From: Trochalopteron elliotii
Lineage: Eukaryota; Chordata; Aves; Passeriformes; Leiothrichidae
DNA: 64,000 nt
Assembly: GCA_024734555.1 (NCBI GenBank)
Contig: JANPWX010000338.1
Span: 2,629,155 to 2,693,154 of the forward strand
Direction of reading: 5' to 3'
Position 1 is the first letter of the stretch, and each line of letters begins with the position of its first letter. Shown in pieces: positions 26,190-39,690 of the stretch. The notes under the pieces are model-generated. The model had not been told where the DNA came from, did not search any database, and saw nothing but the letters and a program-made list of their open reading frames with translations. The position numbers and the translations under genes are program-made.

Positions 26190-26645
26190 GAGGAATGGTG
26201 GGTGGCTCTCGGTGCCACAGCGCTGATGAGGAGGGGGAGCCTCCCGTAGTCCTGCTCGATGTGAGGGCTCTGCTGTGGCTGGTGGTCACAGCTGCACCTC
26301 TACCCTAAAAGGCCTCATGGCTGGTGTCACCTTGGCTTGGCCACCTCGCCATGACTGCGCCTTCCTGGGCCTGGCAGCGTGGGTGGCCCGGGGAGCTGGC
26401 GTGTCCTGGAGCCCACCCCTGGGGCTGGGGTGGCCCAGCTGGTCAGGGCAGGTGGGACAGGCTGCTGGCCAGGGGAAGAGGCAGAGCTGCTGCTGTGAGT
26501 CCTGCACCGCTCCACGCACCACAGCCATCCAGCCGGGGGAAACGCTGCAGTGATATTGCAGTTCTGGGACAGTGAGCACAGGCCCTGAGGAGCCGAGAGC
26601 AAAGCCAGTCCTTCATCCCCAGCAGCAAAAAAGACCACTGCCCCC
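26190..26645. other. isolated GC-rich segment inside the intron
   Basis: About 450 bp that is strikingly richer in G and C than either flank, with many CCTGG, GGGGCTGGGG and GCTGCTG words. Open frames overlap on both strands (for example 26275-26553 + and 26327-26647 -), as expected from high GC content rather than coding. I recognise no domain, CR1 or LTR in it. CpG is present but not dense enough to call a classic CpG island by eye. It could be an unrecognised repeat, an isolated conserved element or an alternative promoter; none is proven. Confidence 0.5.
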
Positions 26646-28292
26646 ATGCTTTGGCCTTACTGAAGAAGCATGACCCAAAAAACCTCTAAAATTAAAATTT
26701 ACAAGGGAAAGGGAAAAAAAAAGTTGTACCTTTCCTTTTTTTTTTTTTTCTTCCCTCCCTGCCTCCTTTCAACCTATTACTGTTTTAAGTGACTTCTGTT
26801 CTCAATGTTTCACATTATACAGGAAATTAATATAGTGGCATGGAATATATATACCATTAAGGGAAACCAGCAAATAATTTTTGCCTGAAAATGCCATAAC
26901 ATTTCTGAAATGCAAACATTTCTGTTTGTGTGGTGGCTGTTTTAAATTTCAGTAGGGTTTCTTCAGTCAATGTTGCAGAATGTAGTAGTTCATCTGCATA
27001 CATGCTACTATTCTGAAGATCACTTTTTATTTCTGGAACACTTTCTTTAAGAGATTCATGCTGGATGAGTCATGGAATAAACAGAATACCACTATCCCCC
27101 CCACGCCCCAAATCTCATCATCACCTCTTTAAAGAAAACACACATTTTACAGGCCAACTGACCAACTGCTGAAACAGGGTTTGTTTTTGTTTTGTTTTTT
27201 GTTTCAATGAAAATATTTGGTTGTTACTGGTTTGTTTTTAGGCGGTTACAGTTCTGTCTAGGTTAGACACTGTGGAGGCCTTTAGTACCATTTCTGTTTT
27301 CATTTAAGTCAGGATGAATCGGTGTTGATAAGGCTGTTCTTTTAAAATGTTTTGAGAAGCATGGATACTGGATTACTAACTGTGTTTTATCACCAGCCAT
27401 CTGCAATAAGAAAGTGTAGTTAATATATAATGGATGCTGTGTGTGACAGAAGAATTCAGCTGAGCAAGCCAATGTATAGGATCTTGAAAACTGCAGGAGC
27501 CTGATGTTTATATTTGGAACATTACAGCCTCCTGGGCAGTGAAGTTCATATCTTGAAGCACTGAATAATCATTAATGCATGTATACATACTAACAAAAAA
27601 ATAAATCCTGTTTGAACTTACAGAAAGTGCTCTGTGCTAGATTGCACCCTTTTAGTTTCTGTTACAGAAACTGTTCATTTGAAATGCCTCTAAATATATC
27701 CAGTATGTTGCCTTAAATGAAAGGTCCTTTTGCCATTTCACAGACAAAAAACAAAAAAATCACTCCAAGTGTAACTTTTCTTGTGGGTGACCGAATTGCT
27801 CCAAACCCAAAATTGGAATCAAGTGGCTTCCTGCTTCATTAGAGAAGATTAGATCACAATTGCTTCAGCTGAAGGTCCTTTAACAAAGTGTGTGTGCGCT
27901 CACATGCTCATGTGAATGTGTGTCTGTGCATATTTTAACTGGGATGATTGTAGAATCTAATCCTACATTCCCTCTCAACAAATGTCTTCCTTCTGTTAAG
28001 AAATGAAATTAAGAAACCAGATTTTAAAAATTTTCTTTATAATATCATATATGTGTTTTCCTTTTTTTTTCTAAAAGGCAACATAAATTTTTACAAAGTA
28101 TTTTAAAATAATGAGAGCCTTTGACTGTATTAGAGTTATATGGCTGATACGTCTCTGTGCCTGTGTGCAAATATATCCTTCCATGTTATTTTGATTTTGT
28201 TTCATAAGCTAGTGGCAATTCTAGAAATTCTTGCAATTACAAAAATGTTAATCGGGTTACAGGAAACCCTTTAAAGATTTTGCCTTTGCACT

Positions 28293-28328
28293 GATCATTG
28301 CAAAGATCTTTGCAAAGATCATTGCACT
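28293..28328. repeat. 12-bp tandem repeat x3 containing a 16-bp palindrome
   Basis: The units are GATCATTGCAAA, GATCTTTGCAAA and GATCATTGCACT. The middle forms a perfect 16-bp palindrome, TGCAAAGATCTTTGCA (28299-28314). The repeated TTGCAAAG words look like C/EBP- or nuclear-receptor-type half sites, which is only a resemblance. Confidence 0.8.
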
Positions 28329-30400
28329 AAAGAAGATGGTGGTATTTGAAAAAGGAGAAATATATTTGGACTGGGGAAAGGAAATATTTCAATTTGCCAT
28401 TAGATCATGAAAAGTTCTTGAAATACAACAGAGGTTGTAAGGGCTTCAGTTTTTAAAAAGGAGATATTACATGTAATATACTGCAAAGATTAGTTTTGCA
28501 GCTGAAATTGCATAGATGATTGGTAACATTCAGAGAAAATGCAGCAAAAGAGAGAAATCCCAAAGCTTGAAGTGGCCGAGATTGCACTTGAATTAAATTG
28601 CTGGGGATGAAAGTGGGAAGAAGCTTCCCTCTATGTAGGGCTAAGTCATTATATGGCAAAATCACATGCTGTAGGTCAGCCTGTATGCTCAGTTATTTTA
28701 GCCACACTTCTTTGAGAAATCTACTTAGAGATGAAAAATCTAATACACAAAGCTGCATTACTGACTCATATGCTTAGACCTTCTTGGTCATTTTGTTGAC
28801 CACTTCCTTTAGTTCATCAGTCTCACACTCACTGTCATGTTCCTCTTAGACAAATTTTTTTTCTGTGTACATATGCACCATAAAGAGTTGCTGCAATCTT
28901 AAGCGTGGTGTGACAGCTTAAAGTGGTTGGCAAGGGTCTGGATCAAATGTAAAATATGAAAATGCAACCGTAATTTCAGACAGGAATTGTAAGGGAGGCT
29001 CTTATGAAAGTTCAATTACTGTACACACTTGCCTCTTGTTAACATCTGTGATAATACAGTTCTGTCTCTTTTGATGCTCAGAATGATATCCATTTAAAAT
29101 TTCTTCAGGATTGAAAAAGTGATAAGACATCCTGAGTCCTTATCTGGTGTTTAAACAAAAGTACTTTTTCTCCCCCCGTGGTTTTTTTCTCCTTTTTTCC
29201 TTATTTCCCTCCCCCAGCATCTATTTTAAAAAGATAGGGTTAGATCAATCTATTTATTTTTTTATACCTCTGCTAGCTGGCTGAACCAGTTGTTTGGAAA
29301 TCATGAGAAATTCTTTCATCACTATGGGATAAGGTCCTGGCTCTTTTACCAAGCCAACTAATTTACTCTGTTTTGCAGTCCCTGCAGGTTTCAGAATTTA
29401 AAACCATAATGTACCACTTGCTTTTCAAGTAAAGCTTGAAAAGCTCCTGGGGTTTGATAATGTATAGTATCTTCATTTCTGAAGCAGTTACAGGAGATAC
29501 AAAAATGAGATTGACCGTGAATGTCTGCTAACTCTGGGCATGGCTGTTTGAAATTTTAGCATATGCTTAGGGTCTCAAAGGGCTTTGGCTCATATTGGCA
29601 ATTTTTATACTGTGTGTTGTTTGTGTGTTCTCTTTATTACAATGCAAACCAGCAGTCTCTTCCCCAATTCTCTGTGTCAGAAAACAAGATAGAACCTAAA
29701 AAGCAGGTTTATGCTAGACAACCCCCTCTGAATATTAAAACTGCTTTCTTGAGAACAAAAGAAAAAAGCTAGGCTTAATTTTCTCTTTGAGTATTACTTC
29801 ATAGCGGTTCTCTTATTTATTTACTTTTATGCTGTAATTGAAAAAACAGATGGACAATTCATTCAAATGAAAGCCATGAAAATTTTCCCAGCTTCTTTTA
29901 TTCTTGTTGACCTTGTTTACTCAGTTTGTTTACTATGGAATGTAGTAAGTTATGAAGATAGAGGGAGATAATGGCTGTGTTTTCCAATATTGTTACCCAT
30001 CATTGCACTAAGGATCAATACTGAATGAAAAAAACCAAACAAACACAGAAAACCAAGTCAAAAACCACAGAACCTTGACCAAATCTGCACTGTGGATGCA
30101 AAAGGAAGGAGCAGGTGGAGAGGAAGGCAGTCTTGGCACTGCAAGGAATATCAGTGCTCTTTTTACTAAGCCAAGTCATTTTTCAGTAGTGACCTGAGGG
30201 TCTACTGTCTCTATAGCGCAGTGTTTAGCAAATTAGGTTTTGTTTGCTGGTATTTACCTGTGATAGCAAATCCACTCACCTCCTGTCAAAACCAGCAATG
30301 TAACAGGTGCATTCAGTTTGCCAGATATGTGACTATTATGTAGCAAGCGCACTGTTTTTCTGTGTTTTTCTATTATTACTGGTAAGTTGCGCTGCTGTAA

Positions 30401-30460
30401 GCAAATTTGTAAGCAGCAAATTTGTAAGCAGCAAATTTGTAAGCAGCAAATTTGTCAACA
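30401..30460. repeat. 15-bp minisatellite, 4 copies
   Basis: The unit GCAAATTTGTAAGCA is repeated at 30401, 30416 and 30431 exactly, with a fourth diverged copy at 30446 (GCAAATTTGTCAACA). Because 15 is a multiple of 3, the open frame at 30307-30591 shows an SKFVS repeat. That frame has no other coding support and is taken as fortuitous. Confidence 0.95.
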
Positions 30461-31244
30461 GTGAAAGTTGCATGGCTTGTCTGCTTTTAGGTAGCATAGA
30501 AAAAAGTAAGAACTTTGCAGACATACATAAAACTTTACATAATCTCCTATTTAACTTTGCAATTCCTGTGTTTGTAAAGGACAAATTCTAACAAGTCAAG
30601 CAGGCCATAAAAAGTTGTGTTTGCGTATGTAAGGATATATTTAAATCCTTTTGCTTTTTGTCTCCTTCTGACTAAGGGCATGGTAGCCACATGAACATGG
30701 GTACTATAAAGCCACTGAACTGTATTATTTCTAGTACCCTTACATGATTTTAGCACTCAAGACATGATGTAATCATTTACAAACATTTGTCTCGCCAATC
30801 CTGACCACAGTCCGTCGGCCTTGTAAAACTGGTTGTTTGGTCCTCCTTTCCACATGCACTGCTAGGGCAGTTGCAACAGCCTCTGAATTACACATTTAGA
30901 TTTTTAGGCTTAAATCTTAGTAGCCCTGAGTACTTGGAAATTGCATTGGTCTACATGGCGTGATTTTTCTCTCCCCATTATTTCTTCATTAAGAAAGGTT
31001 TCAAAATAACAACTCTTTTTTTTTTTTTAATTGGGTTGAGGTAAAAATTTTCATTACACTTATAAATTCCTGATGGTTTTCTCTTTTTTCTTTTTTTTTT
31101 CTCCCAATCCTTAGCAGTATTTTTTTAGAACATAAAAGATGTATTCTTACACAGGTGCAGCTGACAAACCTACTCAATGCTAATTAGCAGCCCATCCATA
31201 TTAGCATTTAGCTCTACACCCTCTAACAGTGTGTGCAATGGGTT

Positions 31245-31266
31245 ACCTGCATGAAAACATGCAGGT
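31245..31266. repeat. perfect inverted repeat, 9-bp stem, AAAA loop
   Basis: ACCTGCATG, AAAA, CATGCAGGT. The stem is exact and ends abruptly on both sides. Confidence 0.85.
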
Positions 31267-31842
31267 TTTCAAGGTTGAAAGAATCAGTGGCCCTAAAGAG
31301 AGACATTACTACACATATGTCCCCACAGATATGCTCCTTCACGTGAATAAACTTACCGAATGTAATAAACACGGAAAGGCTGAAAATACGTTAAAAACAA
31401 TCAAAGCAACACTGCAAATCTCCCTAGCAATGTAGATACAATCAAAATGTGATTGTGGAAAGATTTAGAGAATGTGAAATGTATGTAGACTCTGCTGCAA
31501 AGGCAGGCAGGCAGCAGGTAAAGTGGGGTGGCTTGCTGCTGCTGCAGCAAAATGGTACTGGCAGCACCACCCTTCACAAGCACTCCAAGATGACCAAACA
31601 GAACTGCTCTGTTTTGCCATAATAGGAGCAGAATTGTCATCATGGTATCATCAACACATAGGGAAGAAAAAAATATTTAAATAGTCTGAAATGAACATTC
31701 TGAAAGCCATGAAAGATGATGCTTTATGTCACTGTGAAACTGTGTCACTGTAAACCCAGAAAACTCCACAGATTTCAGGAAGAACATGCATATGTGTAGA
31801 ATATTAACTTGTTTTTACTTCTTATTATCCCCTGCCCTATTT

Positions 31843-31857
31843 AAAAAAAAAAAAAAA
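31843..31857 (+). repeat. A-homopolymer
   Basis: About fifteen A residues. No retrotransposed sequence was recognised upstream. Confidence 0.85.
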
Positions 31858-33188
31858 CCTAAATGAAATCCAAAAGATTCAGTGTAGTGAAGAAAAACAG
31901 AACAGAACTGTCTCAGGTAGGCAGTCTTTGATGATACTTAGCATTGAAAAACATTAACAATTAATACACCTAAAATATTCTTCAGTTTATTCTAACAGTG
32001 TTTATGTGATTTGTGTAATTTTTTTGTGCATTTCTAGTAGGAACATTTCTTCACAGAAACATTCACAAAGATAAAAATTGCATGACACTTCATTGTAATT
32101 TATGATGGGAGGGTGTTTTATGTTAAAAGCTATGCCAGCACATTTTCAGCAATACAAAGCTCACTTTCGATTCATCTGCAAACAGAAATATTGCCATCTG
32201 ACCTCAGTATATAGTCAAATGAATTATGAATATTTTATATCAAATATCTGCTTGAGAGACTCCAGCTGAGCTAATATCTTCCAAATCACAAAGACAAGAG
32301 GAAACAATGGTAATGATAAATTGTTAGCCCTTTCTAGATGCTCACAGCAATAGATGGTTAATGCTGTCAGAGAATGTTTACCATAATGAATAAGTTGATC
32401 TTTTAAGAAATCCTTGCGAGATGCCTGTGATGGGCAGATTTCCAGTTTTGCAAGTTTTTCTGTCTCTGTAGCCAGATTCTGTTCTAGTAAATAATGTAGG
32501 GAGCTGATGGTGGTAGTAAATTAGTTAAGGTAATATTGATGGTGTATGTGAAAGAAGTTGGGCAGCTTTTGAAAACTGTTGGTATAATGTAAGTATGGCA
32601 ACTGCTAGCAGGTATCAGAAAAATTCCTTGCAAGTTCAAGGATATTTAAGAAAAAATTGAGCTTTCTTCACTGATACTATTTTTACTGAGTCAGATCTGT
32701 TCATAGAGAAGGAGGAAGTTTCAGAAAGTAATTATTATTTGTAATGAACCATGCAAAGTGTTGGACTATGCTAACAGATTTGCTTGAACTCAATTTCATT
32801 TACTGGATCTAACATTCTGGGAAACTTCCATAACCCCCAGAAAAGTCAGAGTTTCAGCTGTGCTAGAAATATTAAACTAGACCTATTCTAATTAGGGTAA
32901 CTGACAAATAATTTGTGACAGTTGTGTTTAATGTCTCCAATCATTTCAAATGCGAGTTAAATGCTCTTTAAAATTTTAAAATTGTTCATCAGCAGTGTAG
33001 GCAAACTCTGGTAGCCAGTTGGGCAGCAGGTCTGGGGTGGAGGCGGCATGGTCCAGTGATGGTGAAAGATTCAGCTGCTTGGATTGCAGATCCTCTTTAG
33101 GTAGGTGTTCCCTTTGCCAGAAAGGGCAATGAATGTGATGGAAATATGAGCTTGGGTGGTTGGATAATTTCAATTGCATTGGCCTTGT

Positions 33189-33202
33189 GTGGGGGCCCCC
33201 AC
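33189..33202. repeat. 14-bp GC palindrome
   Basis: GTGGGGGCCCCCAC is a perfect palindrome in otherwise AT-rich intron sequence. It lies in a 300-bp patch (33000-33300) of above-average GC. Confidence 0.85.
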
Positions 33203-34584
33203 CTTTGGGAAGATGCATCTGCAGGAGGGAATGTGGTGCTGCAGGTCTCACCATGCTAGAGAAGATCTGAACACCTGTGGGCAAGACTCCATAATTCCCT
33301 TGTCCACCTCAGCTTTGATGGTTTCTATAGAAAGGCTCAGGAATCAACAGGCAATGAAAGTTGCCGTCTTTTTTTTGTTTGTTTTTCCTTCCAGGAAGTG
33401 TTTTAAAACCACAAACCTCCTTTCTGTAAGCTCAGCATGTAGCTTTCTACTACAAACACATATAGTCATTATTGTTCTTAATTTCTGTTGCCAAGTTATC
33501 TATGCCAGTAAGGATAACGTGACATTCTTAAGTCAACTGCACTATTTAGGCCCAAAACAATTTTGTCTTAGGTTTACATTTGCAAGGAATTCATCCATGT
33601 GTGTAGGATGGTGGCTTGCAACCTTTCCTGGGTATGTACAAGTTATGTAGAGTATCTCTTAATTCACAATAGTCCTATTTTTATTTTAGTTTTATTTAGT
33701 TTCCTGGGGGCAACCACTCCAATGCCTTGTTGAACTCAAATGTCTTTTTTGCCTCATTAATGCACATTATTGGCAATATCATTAAAAAAGATCAAGATAA
33801 TTCAATGAATAGTTTAGTAGTTTGTGGTGATTCTCCTTCAGTTAACTGACTACGTTAGTTAAGCAGAAGAGCAGCAATAAGAAAAGTCTGGGGTTTCTTA
33901 TCTTCCCCAACTCCCTCACCCCCACTAGCAGAGGAGGCTTAACATTTTTCTTAGAGCATCATTTCATGCAGCTCTGTTGAAGTTTCTGACCACAAATCAT
34001 ATCAAGCTATCATTGCTGTGGGTTTGTAGCTCAGCCAGAAAAAGCTGCATGTGGGTGAAGTTCATTTCTAGTCTGCAGGATTTTGACATTTGCAGTTGTT
34101 GTGTGTCTGGAGCTACTGAATGGAAGTGTATTAAAATTGTATATGGGTAATAGTTTCTAGTGACAAGGAAACTGTAATTTGTGATTAGAATGTTGATTTG
34201 ATTTTTGAATGTGTCATTTTGGAAAGGCCAAATAACACTTACTATAATATATAGCAAATTTGAAATTTATAGTGAATCTTAGGAGGAAAGAGAGAAAATC
34301 TTGTACTAAATCATGTCCAATGAGAGGCCACTGCCCATGCTGCTAGAGCAAGAGCATGAACTTAAAATATTCTCAAAAATAGATTTCCACGAAAAAAAAT
34401 GAAATAGTTTCTAGTCCCCTTGGATGTGTATGTACATTTACTGTTTTACATGGCTTTTTTCAGTGTGTGATAGCTCTAAGAAATAGCTCATGCCAACCTT
34501 TCCTAGCTTTCAATGACCAGAAAGAATCCTGAAATCATGTGAGGTGGTAAACTTAACAGAAGGGGTTTTAGAGTTGTATTTTTT

Positions 34585-34610
34585 GTTTATTTATTTATTT
34601 ATTTTATTTG
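34585..34610. repeat. (TTTA)n microsatellite
   Basis: About five tandem TTTA units followed by a TTTTATTT variant. Confidence 0.85.
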
Positions 34611-37600
34611 GACTAAAACCAACTTGCTTACGTCTGCAGAGGAAGTTGTAGGGAAACACCGAAGGGTCTTATAAATGCAAGAAAAGGATATTTGGTGGGA
34701 ACCAAATTCTCAGCAAGTGGTCTATTTGCTTCAGGCTGTCAGACACTGAATTACACTGACATTTTTCAGTCTTTTTGTGCTGTTCTTGGGTTTCCACCAG
34801 TCTTGGTAGTCTGACTTTACCAATTTAGTAGCATGACCAGCCCTAGTCTTGGCAATGCTCTACAAAAGTATGTTGAAAAGTGCCTGGTGTAGCAAGCTTA
34901 AGATGAACTCTGCATTGCTTTATTTTGTATCCCTGCTGCAATGTTCTTCTACGTGCAACTTGAAGAACTTCATGAGAGTTCTGTTAATACAGTTGGTGCT
35001 TGACCTCGGACACACAGATTTATTTTACTTTTGCAACTTTTGGTACTCTAAATACTCATGTAGCTTAACACCTGGGGCGTTTGATGCTTTCTGTGAACTT
35101 AAATGGTCAATTAAGTGAGAAATAAAATGTAAATTTTTTTGCCATGTGGTAGCAACAGAACTACATAGCAACATGAATAGCTGTCTGTGCTCTAGGTTTT
35201 GTCAGTGTATTTTAAGTATAATTTAGCTGTCTGAAGAGTGTAATAAAGAAATCCTATCACTCTCCATTTAAATTTTATCTGTATTTAGACAAGAACACTG
35301 CATATACCCTCCAAGTCCAAGTGAAACAGAATAGCCAGAAATACAGGTTTGGGGAGTCTTTTCTTAGATAATAAATCAAGTCTTTCTGTAAAGTAGAAAC
35401 AAAGGCAACAGATTTGTGAAGGTACAGCTATCCTGTGTTCTACTTCAGAGAAGCAGAAGCTGTAAGGTCGCAGCCTAATGCAGATATGTAGACAACAGAA
35501 CTGTGCCAGCATCAGTGGTTTAAGGCTGAAGAAGTTTGTGCAGATCTTGAATTTTGTCATGGTTTGGCCAACGTTGCTGAAATTTTCTCAGCATTTCAGG
35601 TTAACACGCCCAAAACGTTCTGCTGTGAATCAGGTGATTTATGTTTAGTTGCAACTCCAGATCTGTAAAATTGGCTTGAGCTTAAGCTCTGGAATGCAAC
35701 CCTTATACAAGCAAGCTGTGTTTGGTTTCAGGTTTCTTAGAGGCTTGCATGCAAAATTGCCTCATTACTTGAATTGATACCTCTAATTAAGCAGATTCAG
35801 TGTGCTGCAATAATTGTCCTTTAGTATTTCAGCTCAAACTAATATCCAGTGTAACTCTCCTTAAGCCACTAGAATCATATAGAGACATAGGCTTCTTCTT
35901 CTCAACACTGTCTTTTTTTTAGTGAGATTATGGGAGTTTTTTAGTGCCACTTCTAGGTACAGGAAGTGTGTTCTTGTCACAGGAATTGGTCTGTTTTTTT
36001 TTTAATAATGTCAGAAAGGAGAGATGGACATCTTGCGGCTTTGGCAATATACTTACAGTATCTTCATTTCTATCATATGTTTATAGTTTCATCATGCATT
36101 TTTCTTCTGTATCTTGGTACTTTGTGGGTTTGTTTTGTTTTTAAAGAAAACAGTGCCAAGTTCTGGATTATACAAGCAATTTCTCTTGTATATAGTGATG
36201 TGGGTTGAGTATTTGGTGTTTTGCTTCATCCTTCAAATTCAGCACCCTTGGTAAATTTTTAATTCCTTTTTCATAGAATAGATCTCTTTGTTAAAACTCA
36301 TTGTTATGTAACATTTCAAATGTTTAGTCAGATGGAATCATGCAAAGAAGAGATGGACCCCACTCCGGCATGCACTTCTGAATTAAAAAATAATTAACTT
36401 TTCTGACATTGTTTCACTGATGTGAGGGATTGGAACAGTTAAATATGTGCAAGAGTATTCGTAGGGTTAAGGTTTGTTTGTGGCTTAGCAAGTCCTTGCA
36501 TTTCTATAGCAATCTGAGAATTGGTTGGCTCACTTCACTGGTTTAATATAATTTCATTCTTGGAAATGTATTGTAGGATTACCTCTTATAGAAAGCAAAG
36601 ATGATTACAGTGTGTGAGGCTCTCTTCACTCCTTAGCAGTGGAGTAGGAGGATGGGAGGTGGAATCTAGCTTGTCAACACATGGTTCTGTTAAAGGCTCT
36701 TTGCTCTTGCATTGTCAACCTCACTTCTTAGGTTTTGTAAGGTTCCTCTGATCAGATGAATATCCCAAATTCATTAAAATTCAAAGGTTTTAGTTTTTGT
36801 AGGGGGGGTGACTTGCTCATCTCGGTCATAAAACTATGTTGAGAAATACCTGAAACACTTGACACGAAACTCAATTAGATGAAAGTCTCTTGACTAAATT
36901 GAGGCATTACTTTTCTATTTTAATGTGAAAAAGTAATAAAAATATTAGAAATGTGTCAAATGTTGTGATGCAAAAGAAGTTGAATTTTATTAGCTCTTCA
37001 TTCCATATAATTGAAGCAAAGCAATGCAATGACTTAACACAAAAGAGAGCAAATATATATATACATGTAGCATACTCAATAACATCTGGAATTATAATAG
37101 ATAGACTTAAAATTGTGCAGATGCAAGATCCTGATCCTTCTGATCTACGTGGATGATCAGAAAAGTGCACACTGGAATTTTTCTCTTCTTGGTACTGTAT
37201 TCTATTTAATTGTGGTTACAAGGCTTGGTAGAAACCCCACATTTCCTTTAGTACCTCTCAAGTAACTGTGTAATGCAACAGAATCAAAGTTATGTCTTCC
37301 ATTTTACTTTGCCTTTCCAACAGAGAAAGCCTTAAAAATAAAATAAAATGTGTCAACTGAGCCGTTTTTTTTCCTGTGGAGTATGTTCTAGTGCTTTATG
37401 CCCAAGTCTTGATTTTTGGAACACCTTAGGAAAGAGGTAGATTAGAAATAGTCATCTTTGACTACAACAAACTGAAATGTTTGAAGTGGGTTGCTTTTAT
37501 ACTAGGCCTGTTTCAATATATTATCTAGAGTTAGTTCAAGAAATGCCAAATTATAGACCATTATAACTATAAAGGCAAAATCTGTAAATGCTTGATTTGA

Positions 37601-39674
37601 TTTTTGATACACACAAAGTGAAATTTTAATAGTTATATAGGATTAAAAGTAAATCTTTTGACTAGTGAGATTGTATGAGCAAGCATGGCTCCATCTAAAA
37701 AGTTACTTAAATGTTTTATAACATTTTTCTGTGTTTGGTTCCGGGAACAGGGGCTATAAAATTTTAAGATGGCTCGATAGAGGACCAGAACATAGACAGG
37801 CTGACTGAAGGGCAGTCCATGAAAGGTTCTATTATTTGAGAGTTTATGATATTTCTTTTTCTTTAGAGAGGGTTTCAGGCTGTTCCTGACCTATGTAAAA
37901 ATGCAGATAAATAGTATTTATCCCTTCAACCATGCCTTGGTATGCCTAGCCAGCAGTGAAATCTGCAGATTGGTATGCAGACCACTGCTCTTCACCACCT
38001 TTCATATCGCTGCAGGGGGTGGTTTTCCTTGTGGAGTTTTTGGTTGGTTGGTTTATTGGGTTTCTTTTCCTTTTAGAATTTTGGCCATATCAAATGGTAA
38101 CCAAGGTACAGAGGATAGTTGTCTGAGCCTTCTGTTTACAGCTACAATGTGTGTGGTCAACACAGGAAACCTTACAGCAAAATATGTGTCAGAACCATAA
38201 AAGTTTCTTTGCTTTTTGCATGAAGAAAAAGCTCTGAGTAGAGTGAATAATCACATGTAGATTTCTCATGGAATAATTTTATGTCATGTGATAGTAAAAC
38301 ACACTTAGGGAACACCCAGATAGGATGTGGAAAAAACTGAAAAATCATAACTTCATACAGCTTAAAAAAATATGTACATATTACTAGGTTTGCATTTTTT
38401 AGTCCACAGCTTGTGCTGCTTTACAGAAAATTCTTGTGTGTACTTGTGTAAATGTAACTGGATTGTAATCAATAGAATTATCCACCAACAAGAATGATTT
38501 ATATTAGCTAGGGGCAGGGATTCCCATTCATTAAATCTGTGGAGGACAAGCCTTTATCTATTTCCGTAGATGCAGCCTGGAGCATCCAACATGTCATGGA
38601 TTAGATAAATTGGGGTTGACATGCCTGTGTTTCTGGAAAATAGGACAAAAATTTCTTTTGTCCTTTGTGTCTTGTCTGCAAAAGCAGTAGTACTTTTCCC
38701 CCACCTATAGAGAATGATAGGAGATAATTTTCCTTCTTGGAAAACTTTTTTTTTAATTTTAATTATAGATATATTTTACGTAGAGATTTGAAAAACAGAC
38801 CTGCCAGCATTTTCACAAGCGTCAAGAGAAGGACAGTCAATCTAATAACTGCCACATATTCCACCTCTCAGAGCATTTGCCTAAATCAGCTCCATCAGGT
38901 GTAAGCTTGCCAGAATTTAAGTTTTCGTAGTTCTTTTTTATAAATAACCATTTTGTTAGAACTTCTCCACTCTAAAAGAATCTATTCACTTCCCCAGAAA
39001 AACACTAGCCCTGAGGTCAAGGGTTTTTTGTGGGCTGCTGGAAACACAAGCTAAATTCCTCCGTGAAGTGAATACACATTTACACAAATCTAAACTGCTC
39101 CAAAATGGTGTCTTTGTGCAAGTCTCCTCAGTTAGTCAACAGCCCAACTATTGGGGCATTCCCCTGAGGCACTGAGGACTTACAGAGCAAGCTTCAATAT
39201 GGGCCTTTGATTAAAATACAGACCTTGATTTCTTCCAATTTTTGAAACTTTTAAAAGAATTTTTTTTTACATTGTGTGTGAAGCATAGCTTCCATGTAGA
39301 TCTGAAGAGAAGATAAATTCTGACAGAGCTTTGCAACACAGAAGAAAGTTGGATTTTTGGCGTTTTCTCCTCTTGTCCACAAGCAATCACATCTTGAAAC
39401 AAAGCATCAGCCAAATTGCACAGAAGAATAGATTAATTATCTGTAACTTTGTAATTGCAGTGGCATGTGCAAACCCACAGCCTGATTCAAGGATTATTAA
39501 AACGTGGTTTCAAACTGGTCCTTTATGACAGGGAATAAAAAAGTTTATAAAAGTGAATTCAATATACTGTTTTGTTATGTTTTCCCTGGTGCAGATGGGT
39601 CATGGCTGGGATCTGTTAATCAGAATGAAGGTACCCTGCTTGGACAGTGGAGTCAGTCCTTTGGAATTTGTACC

Positions 39675-39690
39675 TTTTTTTTTTTTTTTT
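39675..39690. repeat. T16 homopolymer
   Basis: About sixteen T residues. A second, shorter T run follows about 30 bp later, at 39720-39730. Confidence 0.85.

Noticed and set aside
26275..26647. Overlapping 60-106-codon frames in the GC-rich patch as a gene
   Set aside because: Frames open in several registers on both strands reflect high GC content. No domain, splice context or start preference supports any of them.
30307..30591. A 94-codon frame with SKFVS repeats as a repeat-containing protein
   Set aside because: The repeats come from a 15-bp minisatellite that happens to be a multiple of three. Nothing else supports coding.
34018..34100. tRNA-like A-box ('tttgtagctcagccagaa')
   Set aside because: No B-box GGTTCGAATCC-like sequence follows at the right distance, and no cloverleaf can be drawn.
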